Positions 46,059-54,531 of a stretch of 64,000 bases of DNA are shown here, one piece after another; position 1 is the stretch's first letter; each line of letters begins with the position of its first letter. Made by a program: the position numbers and the translations under genes. Location of the stretch: assembly GCF_018131075.1 (NCBI RefSeq), contig NZ_JAFCLS010000005.1, forward strand, positions 221,937-285,936, read 5' to 3'. The DNA comes from Bradyrhizobium sp. JYMT SZCCT0428 (lineage in GTDB: Bacteria > Pseudomonadota > Alphaproteobacteria > Rhizobiales > Xanthobacteraceae). The notes below the pieces were generated by a model, which was given only the letters and a program-made list of their open reading frames with translations, ran no database searches and was not told the origin of the DNA.

Positions 46059-47249
46059 ATGCTGAATCAGGACACGATTCGCGAAGCCACACGGCTGACG
46101 CATGCGGGCCAACTCGCGGAGGCCACGGCGCTACTTCAGCGCATGCTCGGCGGCAAACGCACGCCGGACGCGACATGGCGCACGGCGGGGCGCATCCCCC
46201 TTACAGGCCGCGAGCCGCTTACCATCGATGCGAAGGTCAATGACGTCGGAGAGACCGATAGCGCGCTCTTGGCGCGGGCCCCTTCCGCTCCACCCCGCGG
46301 GCTCCGGCCGTTACTCGATCGAGCAAAGGATGGCTCCTGGCTCGGAATGCGAGGCCTGAAGCGCACCCCGCCGTCGACATCGGAAATCGCGCCGGACGGG
46401 ACGAATTTCATCGAAGCCGCTTACAGCAATCCGGCGGGAAGCCGAGCTTACAAGCTCTTCGTCCCTAGTGGCTATCAGGGGCAGCCGATTCCCTCGGTCG
46501 TGATGCTTCACGGCTGCACCCAGTCGCCGGATGATTTCGCTGCCGGTACGAGAATGAACTTCATCGCAGAAGAACAAACCTGTTTCGTGGTCTATCCTGC
46601 CCAGCGCAGCGACGCCAACCAATCGAAGTGCTGGAACTGGTTTCGCGCAGCCGACCAGCAACGCGGCGGCGGTGAGCCCTCGCTTATCGCGGGCATTACC
46701 CGCCAGGTCATGCGCGATTATTCGGTCGATCCAAAACGCGTCTATGTCGCCGGACTGTCGGCCGGAGGGGCCGCTGCAGCTATCATGGGAGCGACGTACA
46801 GCGATCTGTATGCGGCGGTAGGGATCCATTCCGGCCTCGCCTGCGGGGCCGCTACTGACATGCCCTCCGCATTTGCCGCGATGCGGCAAGGCGGCGGATC
46901 CGGTCGCAGGGGCATTTCGGGCAACGGGCCGTCTGTACCGGCAGTTATCTTTCACGGTGACCGCGACACCACCGTGCATCCAAACAATGGCGGTCAAGTT
47001 CTTGAGCAGGCCATAGGTACAACGAGCACGCAAAAAACGGTGTATCGCGGGCAGATACCTGGAGGGCATGAGTACACCCGCACGACCCACACCGACGCGG
47101 GCGGACGCGAAATCCTGGAGTATTGGAATATCCATGGCGCTGCCCACGCTTGGTCGGGCGGTAGTCCTGCGGGCTCGTACACCGATCCGCGGGGACCGGA
47201 CGCAACGAGGGAAATATTGCGTTTTTTCCTCGGGCATTCGCTTCCTTGA
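46059..47249 (+). CDS. PHB-depolymerase-family esterase
   Basis: A 396-residue alpha/beta hydrolase of the LpqC/short-chain PHB depolymerase type: oxyanion region 'VVMLHGCTQSPDDFAAGTRM', nucleophile Ser in 'VYVAGLSAGGAAAAIMGATY', catalytic Asp in 'VIFHGDRDTTVHPNN' and His in 'IHGAAHAWSGGSPAGSY'. The first 100 residues form a helical/linker region without a clear signal peptide, so an intracellular polymer or ester substrate is possible. A phasin gene 500 bases downstream supports a link to polyhydroxyalkanoate granules. It shares an operon with the RHH regulator. Confidence 0.88.
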   Translation: MLNQDTIREATRLTHAGQLAEATALLQRMLGGKRTPDATWRTAGRIPLTGREPLTIDAKVNDVGETDSALLARAPSAPPRGLRPLLDRAKDGSWLGMRGLKRTPPSTSEIAPDGTNFIEAAYSNPAGSRAYKLFVPSGYQGQPIPSVVMLHGCTQSPDDFAAGTRMNFIAEEQTCFVVYPAQRSDANQSKCWNWFRAADQQRGGGEPSLIAGITRQVMRDYSVDPKRVYVAGLSAGGAAAAIMGATYSDLYAAVGIHSGLACGAATDMPSAFAAMRQGGGSGRRGISGNGPSVPAVIFHGDRDTTVHPNNGGQVLEQAIGTTSTQKTVYRGQIPGGHEYTRTTHTDAGGREILEYWNIHGAAHAWSGGSPAGSYTDPRGPDATREILRFFLGHSLP

Positions 47250-47340
47250 CAACCAGCGACGAGCGGCCTTTCGGCAATTGATATTAAGACGACTACCCTC
47301 ATGTGAAGCATTGCGGCCAGCTAAAGCCGGCGGCCAATCT

Positions 47341-47620
47341 GCATTGATCCTCATTCTAAATGAGACTGCGATGTACAGTATCAAGCATGCATTCGGCCCG
47401 GAGGGCGGTAGGATAAGGGTGCGCCTGGTAGGGTATCGGCAATGGTGAGGCCCGTTTGACGGTATCCGACAACGGGGCATCCAGAATCTTAACGAAAACG
47501 GATCTGGCCTCAAATTGATTGCCTCGCTTGCACGTCAGATCGGCGGCGCAGTGGATCAGGAAAGCAGCGATAGGGGGAGGGCAGCCTCGCTCACGTTTCC
47601 ATTGATTGAGATTCAAAGCA
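47341..47620 (+). pseudogene. HWE/HisKA_2-type histidine kinase C-terminal relic
   Basis: Read across frames, the strand gives LILNETAMYSIKHAFGPEGG (N box), RIRVRLV, then after shifts LTVSDNG and 'NGSGLKLIASLARQIGGAVD' with AASLTFPL. This order matches the ATPase end of an HWE-type sensor kinase. At least two frame changes and loss of everything upstream make it a dead fragment. Confidence 0.7.
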
Positions 47621-47739
47621 TCATTCGCAACGCGATTACGCGATTGACTGCCACATCATCAATCGAACACCCACCGCCCTCTACTTATATGTCCGTAAGG
47701 ATGGAAGTGTCGCTGCTCGGATAAGTGGCCTTTGGGACT

Positions 47740-48216
47740 TCATCGCTTAATACTTAGTTCAACCATTTCATTCGAGAACTTGCGGAACATTGCGATCCGC
47801 TCTTTTGTGAGCTCTTCAATTACGCGGAGTAACTGAAAGGGCGACCTAATCGACGCAAGCCTCGGTCCGAATTCAAGCGCAAATTGCATGTTGGCTTGTG
47901 CCATTTCCAACAGCTTTGCTTGATACGCCCGCGCTGTTGCCGTGGCTGAAGAAAAATCAGAACCTTTCTTTAATTCCGTTTCGCTCATGATCTGTTTGAC
48001 GGAGTCCTGCAGTGCCATCGCCGGACTCTCAAGAATGGCAGCCGTTTGTTTCGGGGCATGACCCTTGGGGGACAATCTAATCGGGTCGGCTGCAACCGAG
48101 CGCACGCGGCTGGGTTTAGAGCTTCTAATAACAGCCGAATTGGCCCGTTGGGCCTTCGCGGTTACTTTCGAACTGCGGGCGGGCTTTGACGCTGTTGGCG
48201 CTTTACGTTTGGTCAT
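47740..48216 (-). CDS. phasin-family protein
   Basis: A 158-residue protein with a basic N-terminal 60 residues ('MTKRKAPTASKPARSSKVTA') and a helical phasin-like C-terminal part ('YQAKLLEMAQANMQFALEFG', 'LLRVIEELTKERIAMFRKFS'). Phasins coat polyhydroxybutyrate granules. The Lys/Ala/Ser-rich head is of the PhaF-like, DNA-binding kind, which is inference. The ATG at 48216 was preferred to one 13 codons upstream. A second phasin lies at 60235-60771. Confidence 0.78.
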   Translation of the reverse strand: MTKRKAPTASKPARSSKVTAKAQRANSAVIRSSKPSRVRSVAADPIRLSPKGHAPKQTAAILESPAMALQDSVKQIMSETELKKGSDFSSATATARAYQAKLLEMAQANMQFALEFGPRLASIRSPFQLLRVIEELTKERIAMFRKFSNEMVELSIKR

Positions 48217-48606
48217 TTCAGCACTCCAAAGATTACTATTGACCAAAACGGTCATGATTGAAGAGCCAACATGCTGAGCAGTTCAACGTTCCATCGAACT
48301 ACAGTGCGACGCGGATTAATGCCCACCACGTTGAGCTGTTTCGACCAGTATATCGGTTTCCGGATATGCCAGATTGTCCAGTGCATCGCGGCAGGTAATC
48401 CTTCCACGCTACTTCGAAGCTGGAGGCTTAGGATTAGATAGCCCCATGCGTCGCCGGGTGAAGATGCATTAAAGCCAAGTTTGGCTGGTCGCCATCCTAT
48501 CTGCGCTGTTCAAATCTGCGATGCTTATCGCCGGTGCGTGCCGTCGAGAAGGCGGTCGCCGCGGCGGAGTAGGAAGCTCGGCAGTGTCTGGAACATCATC
48601 CCGTAA
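48217..48606. other. gap without supported gene
   Basis: Holds the phasin promoter. I see no gene or strong hairpin. Confidence 0.4.
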
Positions 48607-48989
48607 TTGAGGTTTGATCTAACGACCATCGGCGCGCTGCTCAACGAATGTTTCTCGCTGCTCGGCGAGGCCGCCCGGGCCACGACGTGCAAGGGCATGA
48701 TGGGTCTGGTGGAGGAAGGCCAGGAAGTCATGGAGCAAGGTGCGGACAAAGAAGACGCGCTTGCCGATCTCGCGCTCATCGGATCGGCGCAGCGGGTCGA
48801 GCACTACGAGATTTCCGGATACACGACCGCCAAAAACCTGGCACAGCAACTGCGCTACAGCGCCGTGGTGGAATGTCAAAGTCACTGGCAGAGGAAGAAA
48901 ACTCCGATCAACTGCTGAATCAGGTGGCCCGGAGCTTGATGTCGGTTGCCCAGATGCCGGCGGCCGTCGAGCGTATCGAAGTCGAATAA
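48607..48989 (+). pseudogene. DUF892 (YciF-like ferritin-fold) remnant
   Basis: Frame one reads 'ARATTCKGMMGLVEEGQEVM', 'DALADLALIGSAQRVEHYEI' and SGYTTAKNLAQQLRYSAVV. The sequence then continues in another frame as 'KSLAEEENSDQLLNQVARSL' and MSVAQMPAAVE. This is the C-terminal two thirds of a DUF892 protein; the first helix is absent and the frame breaks near 48875. Family members are four-helix, stress-induced proteins. Confidence 0.8.
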
Positions 48990-49089
48990 GGACTGCCGGC
49001 CGGCGCGCCATGCAAGCGCGCCGGCCGCCTTCGTGCGTGGTAACCGAGTTCGAGGAAGCGAAACAGGTGAAAGCCGTCACAGCACGCAA

Positions 49090-49308
49090 ATGAGAAATCA
49101 TCGTTCTCCCCTGAACGACGATCGTAGCCCACTGCTGGATTTGATGACCTGCACTATTTGCATGCAGACGATGAAGATCGAAAAGGCCGACCCGGACGAC
49201 AACGGCAACGATCTCATTCACTACCGGTGCGCTATTTGCCAGGCAGTTGAAACGGTGCGGCTCGTTCGCCGCCAACCTCCGACCAGCCAGCCGAAAAGAT
49301 CGCTGTGA
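49090..49308 (+). CDS. small zinc-ribbon protein
   Basis: A 72-residue protein with MTCTICMQTMKIEKADPDDN and IHYRCAICQAVETVRLV: two C-x2-C pairs 25 residues apart, a probable zinc ribbon. No ribosome-binding site is obvious. The pattern is similar to other short CxxC proteins of the window (35655, 58098). The role is unknown. Confidence 0.65.
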   Translation: MRNHRSPLNDDRSPLLDLMTCTICMQTMKIEKADPDDNGNDLIHYRCAICQAVETVRLVRRQPPTSQPKRSL

Positions 49309-49538
49309 AGCGCATGGTTGACGACGTCGGGCTCTAATTTCGGCGAGCCCGGACGTTCCGTCGACGTTAGGGCGGGCTGCGGATCGCCAGTCCAGGTGAG
49401 GAATTCTGCAAGACGAGGCCCGCTGAGAGGCGTGAATCCCCACCTCCTGGTTTCAGGCCACTGCACAAAACGGGAATGGCGCGGGGTCGGCCCAAGCCGG
49501 ACCGGTCGCAGTACGATGTCTCCAACAGACGGCAGCTC

Positions 49539-50453
49539 TCATGTCGGCGCCGGGTCCCTTCGGGTTCGCGCTGCAATCGCGTTGGCCCGCTCTAGAAGGG
49601 CCTCGGCGCGCTGTACGACCGGGATGTCGATCATCTTGCCGTCGATGGCGAATGAGCCGCGCCCCTCGGCCGCCGCTTGCCGGTCGAGCGTCACGATGCG
49701 CTCGGCATCCGTGACTTCCTGCGCCGACGGACTGAAACCGGCATTGAGGATCGGCACCAGCGATGGATGAATACAGGCTGATCCTACAAAACCGAAATCC
49801 GCCGAGCGCCTCACGATGCGGGTGTAACCATCGAGATCGGCGAAGTCCGCCACCGAGCCGATGGTGCCAAGCGGCATGATGCCAGCGGCACAAGCCGCCT
49901 GCACAATCTGCTGCTTGGGCATCAGCATGGTCTCTTCCGACGGCTTGGCACCGATGGCGGTGGCATAGTCCTCCGCGCCCAGCGAAATGCCGGCCAGCCG
50001 CGGCGTCGATCGCGCAATATCATATGCCCTGGCCAGCGGTCCCGGCGCCTCGATCAGTCCGATGAACCAGATCTTGCCGGCCGGCAATCCGCGGCTCAGT
50101 TCCAGCCGCGTCACCATCTCATCGAGCAGGCGCAGATGTTCCGGGCCTTCCACCTTCGTAATCATGATGGCATCAACGCCGGGGATGACGGCGGCTTCCA
50201 AATCCCGCACCGCCAATTCGAGCGGCTGGTTGATCCGCACCATCACGTCAGAATGGCCGGTGTCGCGGAAGCGCTTGACGATGCCTAGCACAAGCGCGCG
50301 GGCGGCGTCCTTCTGCGCCAGTGGGATGCTGTCCTCAAGATCGATGATCAACGCATCCGCGCCGCGGGCGACGGCTTTGACCACGAAGCGTTCGACGTTG
50401 GCGGGCACGAACAGCGCAGAACGCCAGACAGGGAATTTTTGCGGCATCGTCAT
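49539..50453 (-). CDS. CitE-like CoA-ester lyase (HpcH/HpaI family)
   Basis: A 304-residue TIM-barrel lyase: 'WRSALFVPANVERFVVKAVA' and 'GADALIIDLEDSIPLAQKDA' (metal-binding DLED), 'MVRINQPLELAVRDLE', 'IMITKVEGPEHLRLLDEMV' and 'GISLGAEDYATAIGAKPSEE'. These match citrate-lyase-beta-like enzymes that cleave malyl-, citramalyl- or related CoA esters with Mg2+. It is last in the operon with a CoA-transferase and an ABC importer, overlapping the transferase by four bases. The likely role is retro-aldol cleavage of the activated substrate. Confidence 0.9.
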   Translation of the reverse strand: MTMPQKFPVWRSALFVPANVERFVVKAVARGADALIIDLEDSIPLAQKDAARALVLGIVKRFRDTGHSDVMVRINQPLELAVRDLEAAVIPGVDAIMITKVEGPEHLRLLDEMVTRLELSRGLPAGKIWFIGLIEAPGPLARAYDIARSTPRLAGISLGAEDYATAIGAKPSEETMLMPKQQIVQAACAAGIMPLGTIGSVADFADLDGYTRIVRRSADFGFVGSACIHPSLVPILNAGFSPSAQEVTDAERIVTLDRQAAAEGRGSFAIDGKMIDIPVVQRAEALLERANAIAARTRRDPAPT

Positions 50454-51712
50454 GTCGTCTTCTCCTTCGCAAGGCCAGAGGCTAATACGGCCTTAATGTC
50501 TTCGTCCGTCAGGCCGGCTTCAGCCAGAATTTCACGGGTATGCTGTCCAAGGCGCGGTGCCGGTGTCCGGATCGTCCCAGGCGTCTCGGAGAGGCGTGCT
50601 GGCACCGCATGCATCGGGAATGATCCCATGTCCTCGTCGGGATAATCAGCGAGCAGGGCGCGCGCCTGCACATGGCGGTCGTTCATCAACCGTACGATAT
50701 CGTTGACCGGGCCGATGGTCACTTCGGCCGCTTCGAAGAACGCCACGTTGTCGTCCATCGTCCGTGCGCCGATGAAATCGCCGATGATTCGGTCGAGTTC
50801 GACGACATGAATGAGGCGCTGTTCGTTGGTCTTGAAACGCGGATCGTCGCAGAGCTCAGGCCGGCCGATCGAACGCAACACCCGCATCGCCATGCCCTGG
50901 GTGGATGCCGACAGGGCAACCCAACCATCATCGAGCGTCCGATAGACATTGCGCGGTACTGATCCGCTCGAGCGGCTGCCGCTGCGCGGCTTGACCTTGC
51001 CGGTGAGCCGGTAATTCGCCGCTTGCGGCCCCAGCGAATTGACGATCGGGTCGAGCAGCGGCAGGTCGACGACCTGGCCCCGCCCGCCATTGATTTCGAC
51101 TTCGCGTAACGCCGCCATGGCGGCGAAGGCGCCGGTGAGGCCAGACAATGCGTCGGCCAGATACATAGGCGGCAACACCGGTTCGCGATCGGCGAAACCG
51201 TTCATCTCGGCAAACCCGGAAAAGCCTTCGACCAGCGTACCGAAGCCGGGCCGGCGGTGGTACGGCCCTGTTTGTCCCCAGCCCGAGATACGGACGATCA
51301 CGAGCTTGGGTTCGAGACGCAGCAATTCGTCCGGCGCAAGGCCCATTTGCTCTAAAGTGCCGGGCCGGAAGCTTTCGATCAGCATCGCGGCGCCGGGAAT
51401 CAGCTTGCGGATCAGGGGTACGGCGTCGTCGTGTCGGAATTCGACGCACAGGCTGCGCTTGTTGCGCGAATGCACCTTCCAGGTGGTCTCGATGTTGTTG
51501 ATGCGCCAGCCGCGCAGCGTGTCGCCTTCGCGCGGTTCGACCTTGATGACGTCGGCGCCAAAATCAGCGAGGTGCTGCGTCAACAGATTGCCGGCAACCA
51601 GACGCGAGAGATCGATGACGCGAAGCCCGCTCAGCGGGCCGCGCGCGCCGGGCGTGTAGTCCGCGCGCGGCAGTCCGGACACGGCTTGGGTTGCGTCAGT
51701 GGGATTGGGCAT
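50450..51712 (-). CDS. CaiB/BaiF family III CoA-transferase
   Basis: A 420-residue enzyme: 'GPLSGLRVIDLSRLVAGNLL', 'DVIKVEPREGDTLRGW', 'NKRSLCVEFRHDDAVPLIRK' and the active-site Asp region 'PPMYLADALSGLTGAFAAMA'. Family III transferases move CoA from a donor such as succinyl-CoA to a carboxylic acid. With the CitE-like lyase next to it, a route of the citramalate/malate type (activation then cleavage) is plausible; the actual substrate is not readable. It overlaps the ATPase gene by 17 bases and the lyase gene by 4. Confidence 0.92.
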   Translation of the reverse strand: MPNPTDATQAVSGLPRADYTPGARGPLSGLRVIDLSRLVAGNLLTQHLADFGADVIKVEPREGDTLRGWRINNIETTWKVHSRNKRSLCVEFRHDDAVPLIRKLIPGAAMLIESFRPGTLEQMGLAPDELLRLEPKLVIVRISGWGQTGPYHRRPGFGTLVEGFSGFAEMNGFADREPVLPPMYLADALSGLTGAFAAMAALREVEINGGRGQVVDLPLLDPIVNSLGPQAANYRLTGKVKPRSGSRSSGSVPRNVYRTLDDGWVALSASTQGMAMRVLRSIGRPELCDDPRFKTNEQRLIHVVELDRIIGDFIGARTMDDNVAFFEAAEVTIGPVNDIVRLMNDRHVQARALLADYPDEDMGSFPMHAVPARLSETPGTIRTPAPRLGQHTREILAEAGLTDEDIKAVLASGLAKEKTT

Positions 51713-52799
51713 GGGCCTGTTCTGTAAAAAGAATGCCGCCAGTTAGGGGAAGCCACAAGCGCAACCGGCGGTCGGTGGTTGCAGCTTGCGTTTCAATGCG
51801 GATCTGATTGCCGCCGACATCGAGTCCGATCTGCCAACGGCCGCCGACATAGGAATGACTCATCACCGCTGCATTGACGATGGTGCCGTCTGTCGCTGTC
51901 TCGTTGTCGGTGGCGATCCGCATCTGTTCAGGCCGATAGGCAAAGGTGACCTTGTCACCCAATGCCGGGCGGCGGGCGGACTGGATCGTGACGCGCTGCC
52001 CATCGGCGAGGCTGACCAGCGTTTGTCCGTTGGCGCGCGGTGCTTCGACCACGTTGCCGGCGAGGAAATTGGTGGTACCGATGAAGTCGGCCACGAAACT
52101 GTCGGCGGGCCGTTCGTAGATGTCCTGTGGTGTGCCGATCTGACTGATCCGGCCGCCATTCATGACCACGATGCGGTCGGAAAGCGCCAACGCCTCAACC
52201 TGATCATGGGTAACATAAATGGTCGTGAGTCCAAGGCGCGTACGCAATTCGGCAAGCCAGGTTCGCGCGCGGTCGCGCAGCTTGGCGTCGAGGTTCGACA
52301 GTGGCTCGTCGAGCAACAGGATTTCCGGCTGATAGACCAGCGTTCGAGCCAGTGCGACGCGCTGCTGCTGTCCTCCGGACAACTCGTGTGGATAACGGTT
52401 CTGAAATCGCTCCATCTCGACCAGCGCGAGGCATTCCGCCACGCGCCGTTTTCGATCGGCTGAGGAAACTTTTCGTAAGGTCAACGGAAACACGACATTG
52501 TCGTAGACCGTCATGTGCGGCCACAACGCATAGCTCTGGAACACCAGTCCACAATTGCGCGCCTCCGGTGGCAGGAAGATTCCCTTGTCGCCATCGAAGT
52601 AGGTCTTGCTACCGACGCGGATACGCCCGCTGGTCGGCTGATCCAATCCGGCAATGGCGCCGAGCGTGGTTGACTTGCCGCAGCCCGACGGTCCGAGCAG
52701 GGTGACGAATTCACCGTCGGCGACACGGATGTTGACGTCATCGACGGCGCGAACCGGCCCGAACTGCTTGTGCAGGTTTTCAATCAACAACTCAGCCAT
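51696..52799 (-). CDS. ABC importer ATPase (PotA/FbpC-like)
   Basis: A 367-residue ATPase: Walker A 'LLGPSGCGKSTTLGAIAGL', signature 'HELSGGQQQRVALARTLVYQ', Walker B 'EILLLDEPLSNLDAKLRDRA' and switch His in 'TIYVTHDQVEALALSDRI'. A TOBE-type regulatory tail follows (about 240-360). It is the energising subunit for the fused permease encoded just upstream, whose stop it overlaps by eight bases. Confidence 0.93.
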   Translation of the reverse strand: MAELLIENLHKQFGPVRAVDDVNIRVADGEFVTLLGPSGCGKSTTLGAIAGLDQPTSGRIRVGSKTYFDGDKGIFLPPEARNCGLVFQSYALWPHMTVYDNVVFPLTLRKVSSADRKRRVAECLALVEMERFQNRYPHELSGGQQQRVALARTLVYQPEILLLDEPLSNLDAKLRDRARTWLAELRTRLGLTTIYVTHDQVEALALSDRIVVMNGGRISQIGTPQDIYERPADSFVADFIGTTNFLAGNVVEAPRANGQTLVSLADGQRVTIQSARRPALGDKVTFAYRPEQMRIATDNETATDGTIVNAAVMSHSYVGGRWQIGLDVGGNQIRIETQAATTDRRLRLWLPLTGGILFTEQAHAQSH

Positions 52800-54531
52800 A
52801 AAGCTTCACCCCGAATATCGCGCGCGCAGCCGTGACGCAGATTCCGATCACCAGCACCTGGACTGTCGCCAGCGCCGACACCAAGCCGACCTCACCTTGC
52901 GTCCATGCCTGCAGCAGCGTGGTGCCGATGACCTCGCTGCCGGGCGCAAACAGAAAGATCGCAGTGGTGTACTCCTTGAAGAAGGTGATGAAGAGAATAA
53001 TGAAGCAAGCAACTAAAGCCGGCCGCATCAGAGGCAGCACGATACGGCGGCTGGCCGTCCACCAGTCCGAACCCTGAACGCGCGCGGCACGGTCGAGGTC
53101 GGGACTCATCTGCATCAGCATCGGCGCCACCGCGCCGAGACCAACGGGGATGTAGTGCATGGTGAAGGCGATGATCAGGATCCAGATGGTGTTGCGCAAG
53201 CTTCCCAGGCCCGGCACCAGTGCAAACGCGTAGAAAAACCCGATGCCGGCGACGACGCCGGGGACTGCGCGCGGAAACAGAGCGACATAATGCAGTGGCC
53301 CGCGCCACCGGAAATCCGAACGCAGCACGATAATGGCAATCAGCGCGATCATAGCCGTCGCCAACACTCCGCCGACGGCGCTGACGAGGAAGGAATTCCA
53401 GATCGAGCGCAGATAGACCGGATATTCGAGCATGCTGGTGAAATTGCCGAGGGTCAGCACCTCAGCGAGCGGCGCCATCGGCGACAACAGGCTGGTGAAG
53501 GAGCGGAGCACCAACACACCGATCGGTGCGACCACTGTCGCCAGAATATAGATCGCCGAAACCAGGCACAGCGGCCAGCGCAGCCGGTTGAGACGGAATG
53601 GCCGCGGCCGCGTGGCTTTGCCGCCGAGGGTGACAAAGCGCCTGGTATTGCCGAGCAGTCGTCCTTGCAGCCAGACCAGTACGCAGACCACGATCAGCAT
53701 CAGTACGGCAGCGGTCGCTACCAGTCCGTGGTCGGGCCGGGCCGACGCTACGCCGTTGTTGTAGAGGAAAGTGGTCAGCACCGTGATGCCGGCGGGATCG
53801 CCGAATACCAAGGGAATGGCGAGCAGTTCCAGTCCCACGGTGAAGTTCAACACCGCGCTGTAGGTGATAGCCGGTAGCAACAGCGGCAGCGTGATCCGCC
53901 ACAGCGTCCTGAGGGTACCGGCACCGGCGACGCGCGCTGCTTCCTCGAGCGAGGGATCGGTGATGGTCGCCGAGGACATGCAGTAAATGTAGGCGACCGG
54001 CGCTTGCGAGACGCCGGCGATCATCGCCATTCCCGGCAGAGTGTAGAGATTCCACGGCGCATCGCCGAAGATATCCTGCGTCAACAGTGTGAGATAACCG
54101 GCGGGGCCGTAGATCGTGTACCACCCGAACGACAATACCAGCGCCGACAGATAGATCGGCCAGAGGAACAGTTCGCCGAACAACCGCGCGGCGGGCATGT
54201 CGGTGCGGCCGAACAGCACCGCCGCCAGGGTGCCGAGCGTTTGCGAAATCACGGTGGTAAGTGTTGCGAAAACGACCGTATTCCAGACCACCAGGCCGAA
54301 GCCGTTGGTCTGGAACAGTCGTCCGAAATTGCCCAGCGTGAACTGTTGCCCGGCGTCGTAGAGCGCGCGATCTAGCAGCGACTGGTACAGAACGGGAATG
54401 AGCGGCGCGGCGACCAGGATAACAGTCAGCAGCGCCATGCCGTATTGTACGGCGGTGTCGCGGCCGGGTAGGGGTGTCGGCAAGGCATCGGCTATTGCCG
54501 CTGTCTGCGCGCCGCCGGGATCAGGAGACAT
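52792..54531 (-). CDS. fused ABC importer permease (FbpB/PhnU-like)
   Basis: A 579-residue membrane protein with two permease halves of about six helices each. The EAA loops that contact the ATPase are 'EEAARVAGAGTLRTLWRITL' and 'LDRAARVQGSDWWTASRRIV'. The fused design is typical of iron(III)/2-aminoethylphosphonate-type importers, but neighbours point to an organic acid here. The ATG at 54531 overlaps the binding-protein gene's end by 11 bases and was chosen over a frame extending 43 codons upstream. Confidence 0.9.
   Translation of the reverse strand: MSPDPGGAQTAAIADALPTPLPGRDTAVQYGMALLTVILVAAPLIPVLYQSLLDRALYDAGQQFTLGNFGRLFQTNGFGLVVWNTVVFATLTTVISQTLGTLAAVLFGRTDMPAARLFGELFLWPIYLSALVLSFGWYTIYGPAGYLTLLTQDIFGDAPWNLYTLPGMAMIAGVSQAPVAYIYCMSSATITDPSLEEAARVAGAGTLRTLWRITLPLLLPAITYSAVLNFTVGLELLAIPLVFGDPAGITVLTTFLYNNGVASARPDHGLVATAAVLMLIVVCVLVWLQGRLLGNTRRFVTLGGKATRPRPFRLNRLRWPLCLVSAIYILATVVAPIGVLVLRSFTSLLSPMAPLAEVLTLGNFTSMLEYPVYLRSIWNSFLVSAVGGVLATAMIALIAIIVLRSDFRWRGPLHYVALFPRAVPGVVAGIGFFYAFALVPGLGSLRNTIWILIIAFTMHYIPVGLGAVAPMLMQMSPDLDRAARVQGSDWWTASRRIVLPLMRPALVACFIILFITFFKEYTTAIFLFAPGSEVIGTTLLQAWTQGEVGLVSALATVQVLVIGICVTAARAIFGVKLYG

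Noticed and set aside
46311..47513. 400-codon open frame antisense to the esterase
   Set aside because: No domain or start signal; the sense strand has the full catalytic triad of the esterase.
48619..49443. 274-codon minus-strand frame across the DUF892 relic and zinc-ribbon gene
   Set aside because: No family features; the sense strand matches known families.
53155..53877. Plus-strand frame across the permease gene
   Set aside because: Rich in Asp/Gln/Arg/His, the typical reverse complement of membrane helices, so a shadow.
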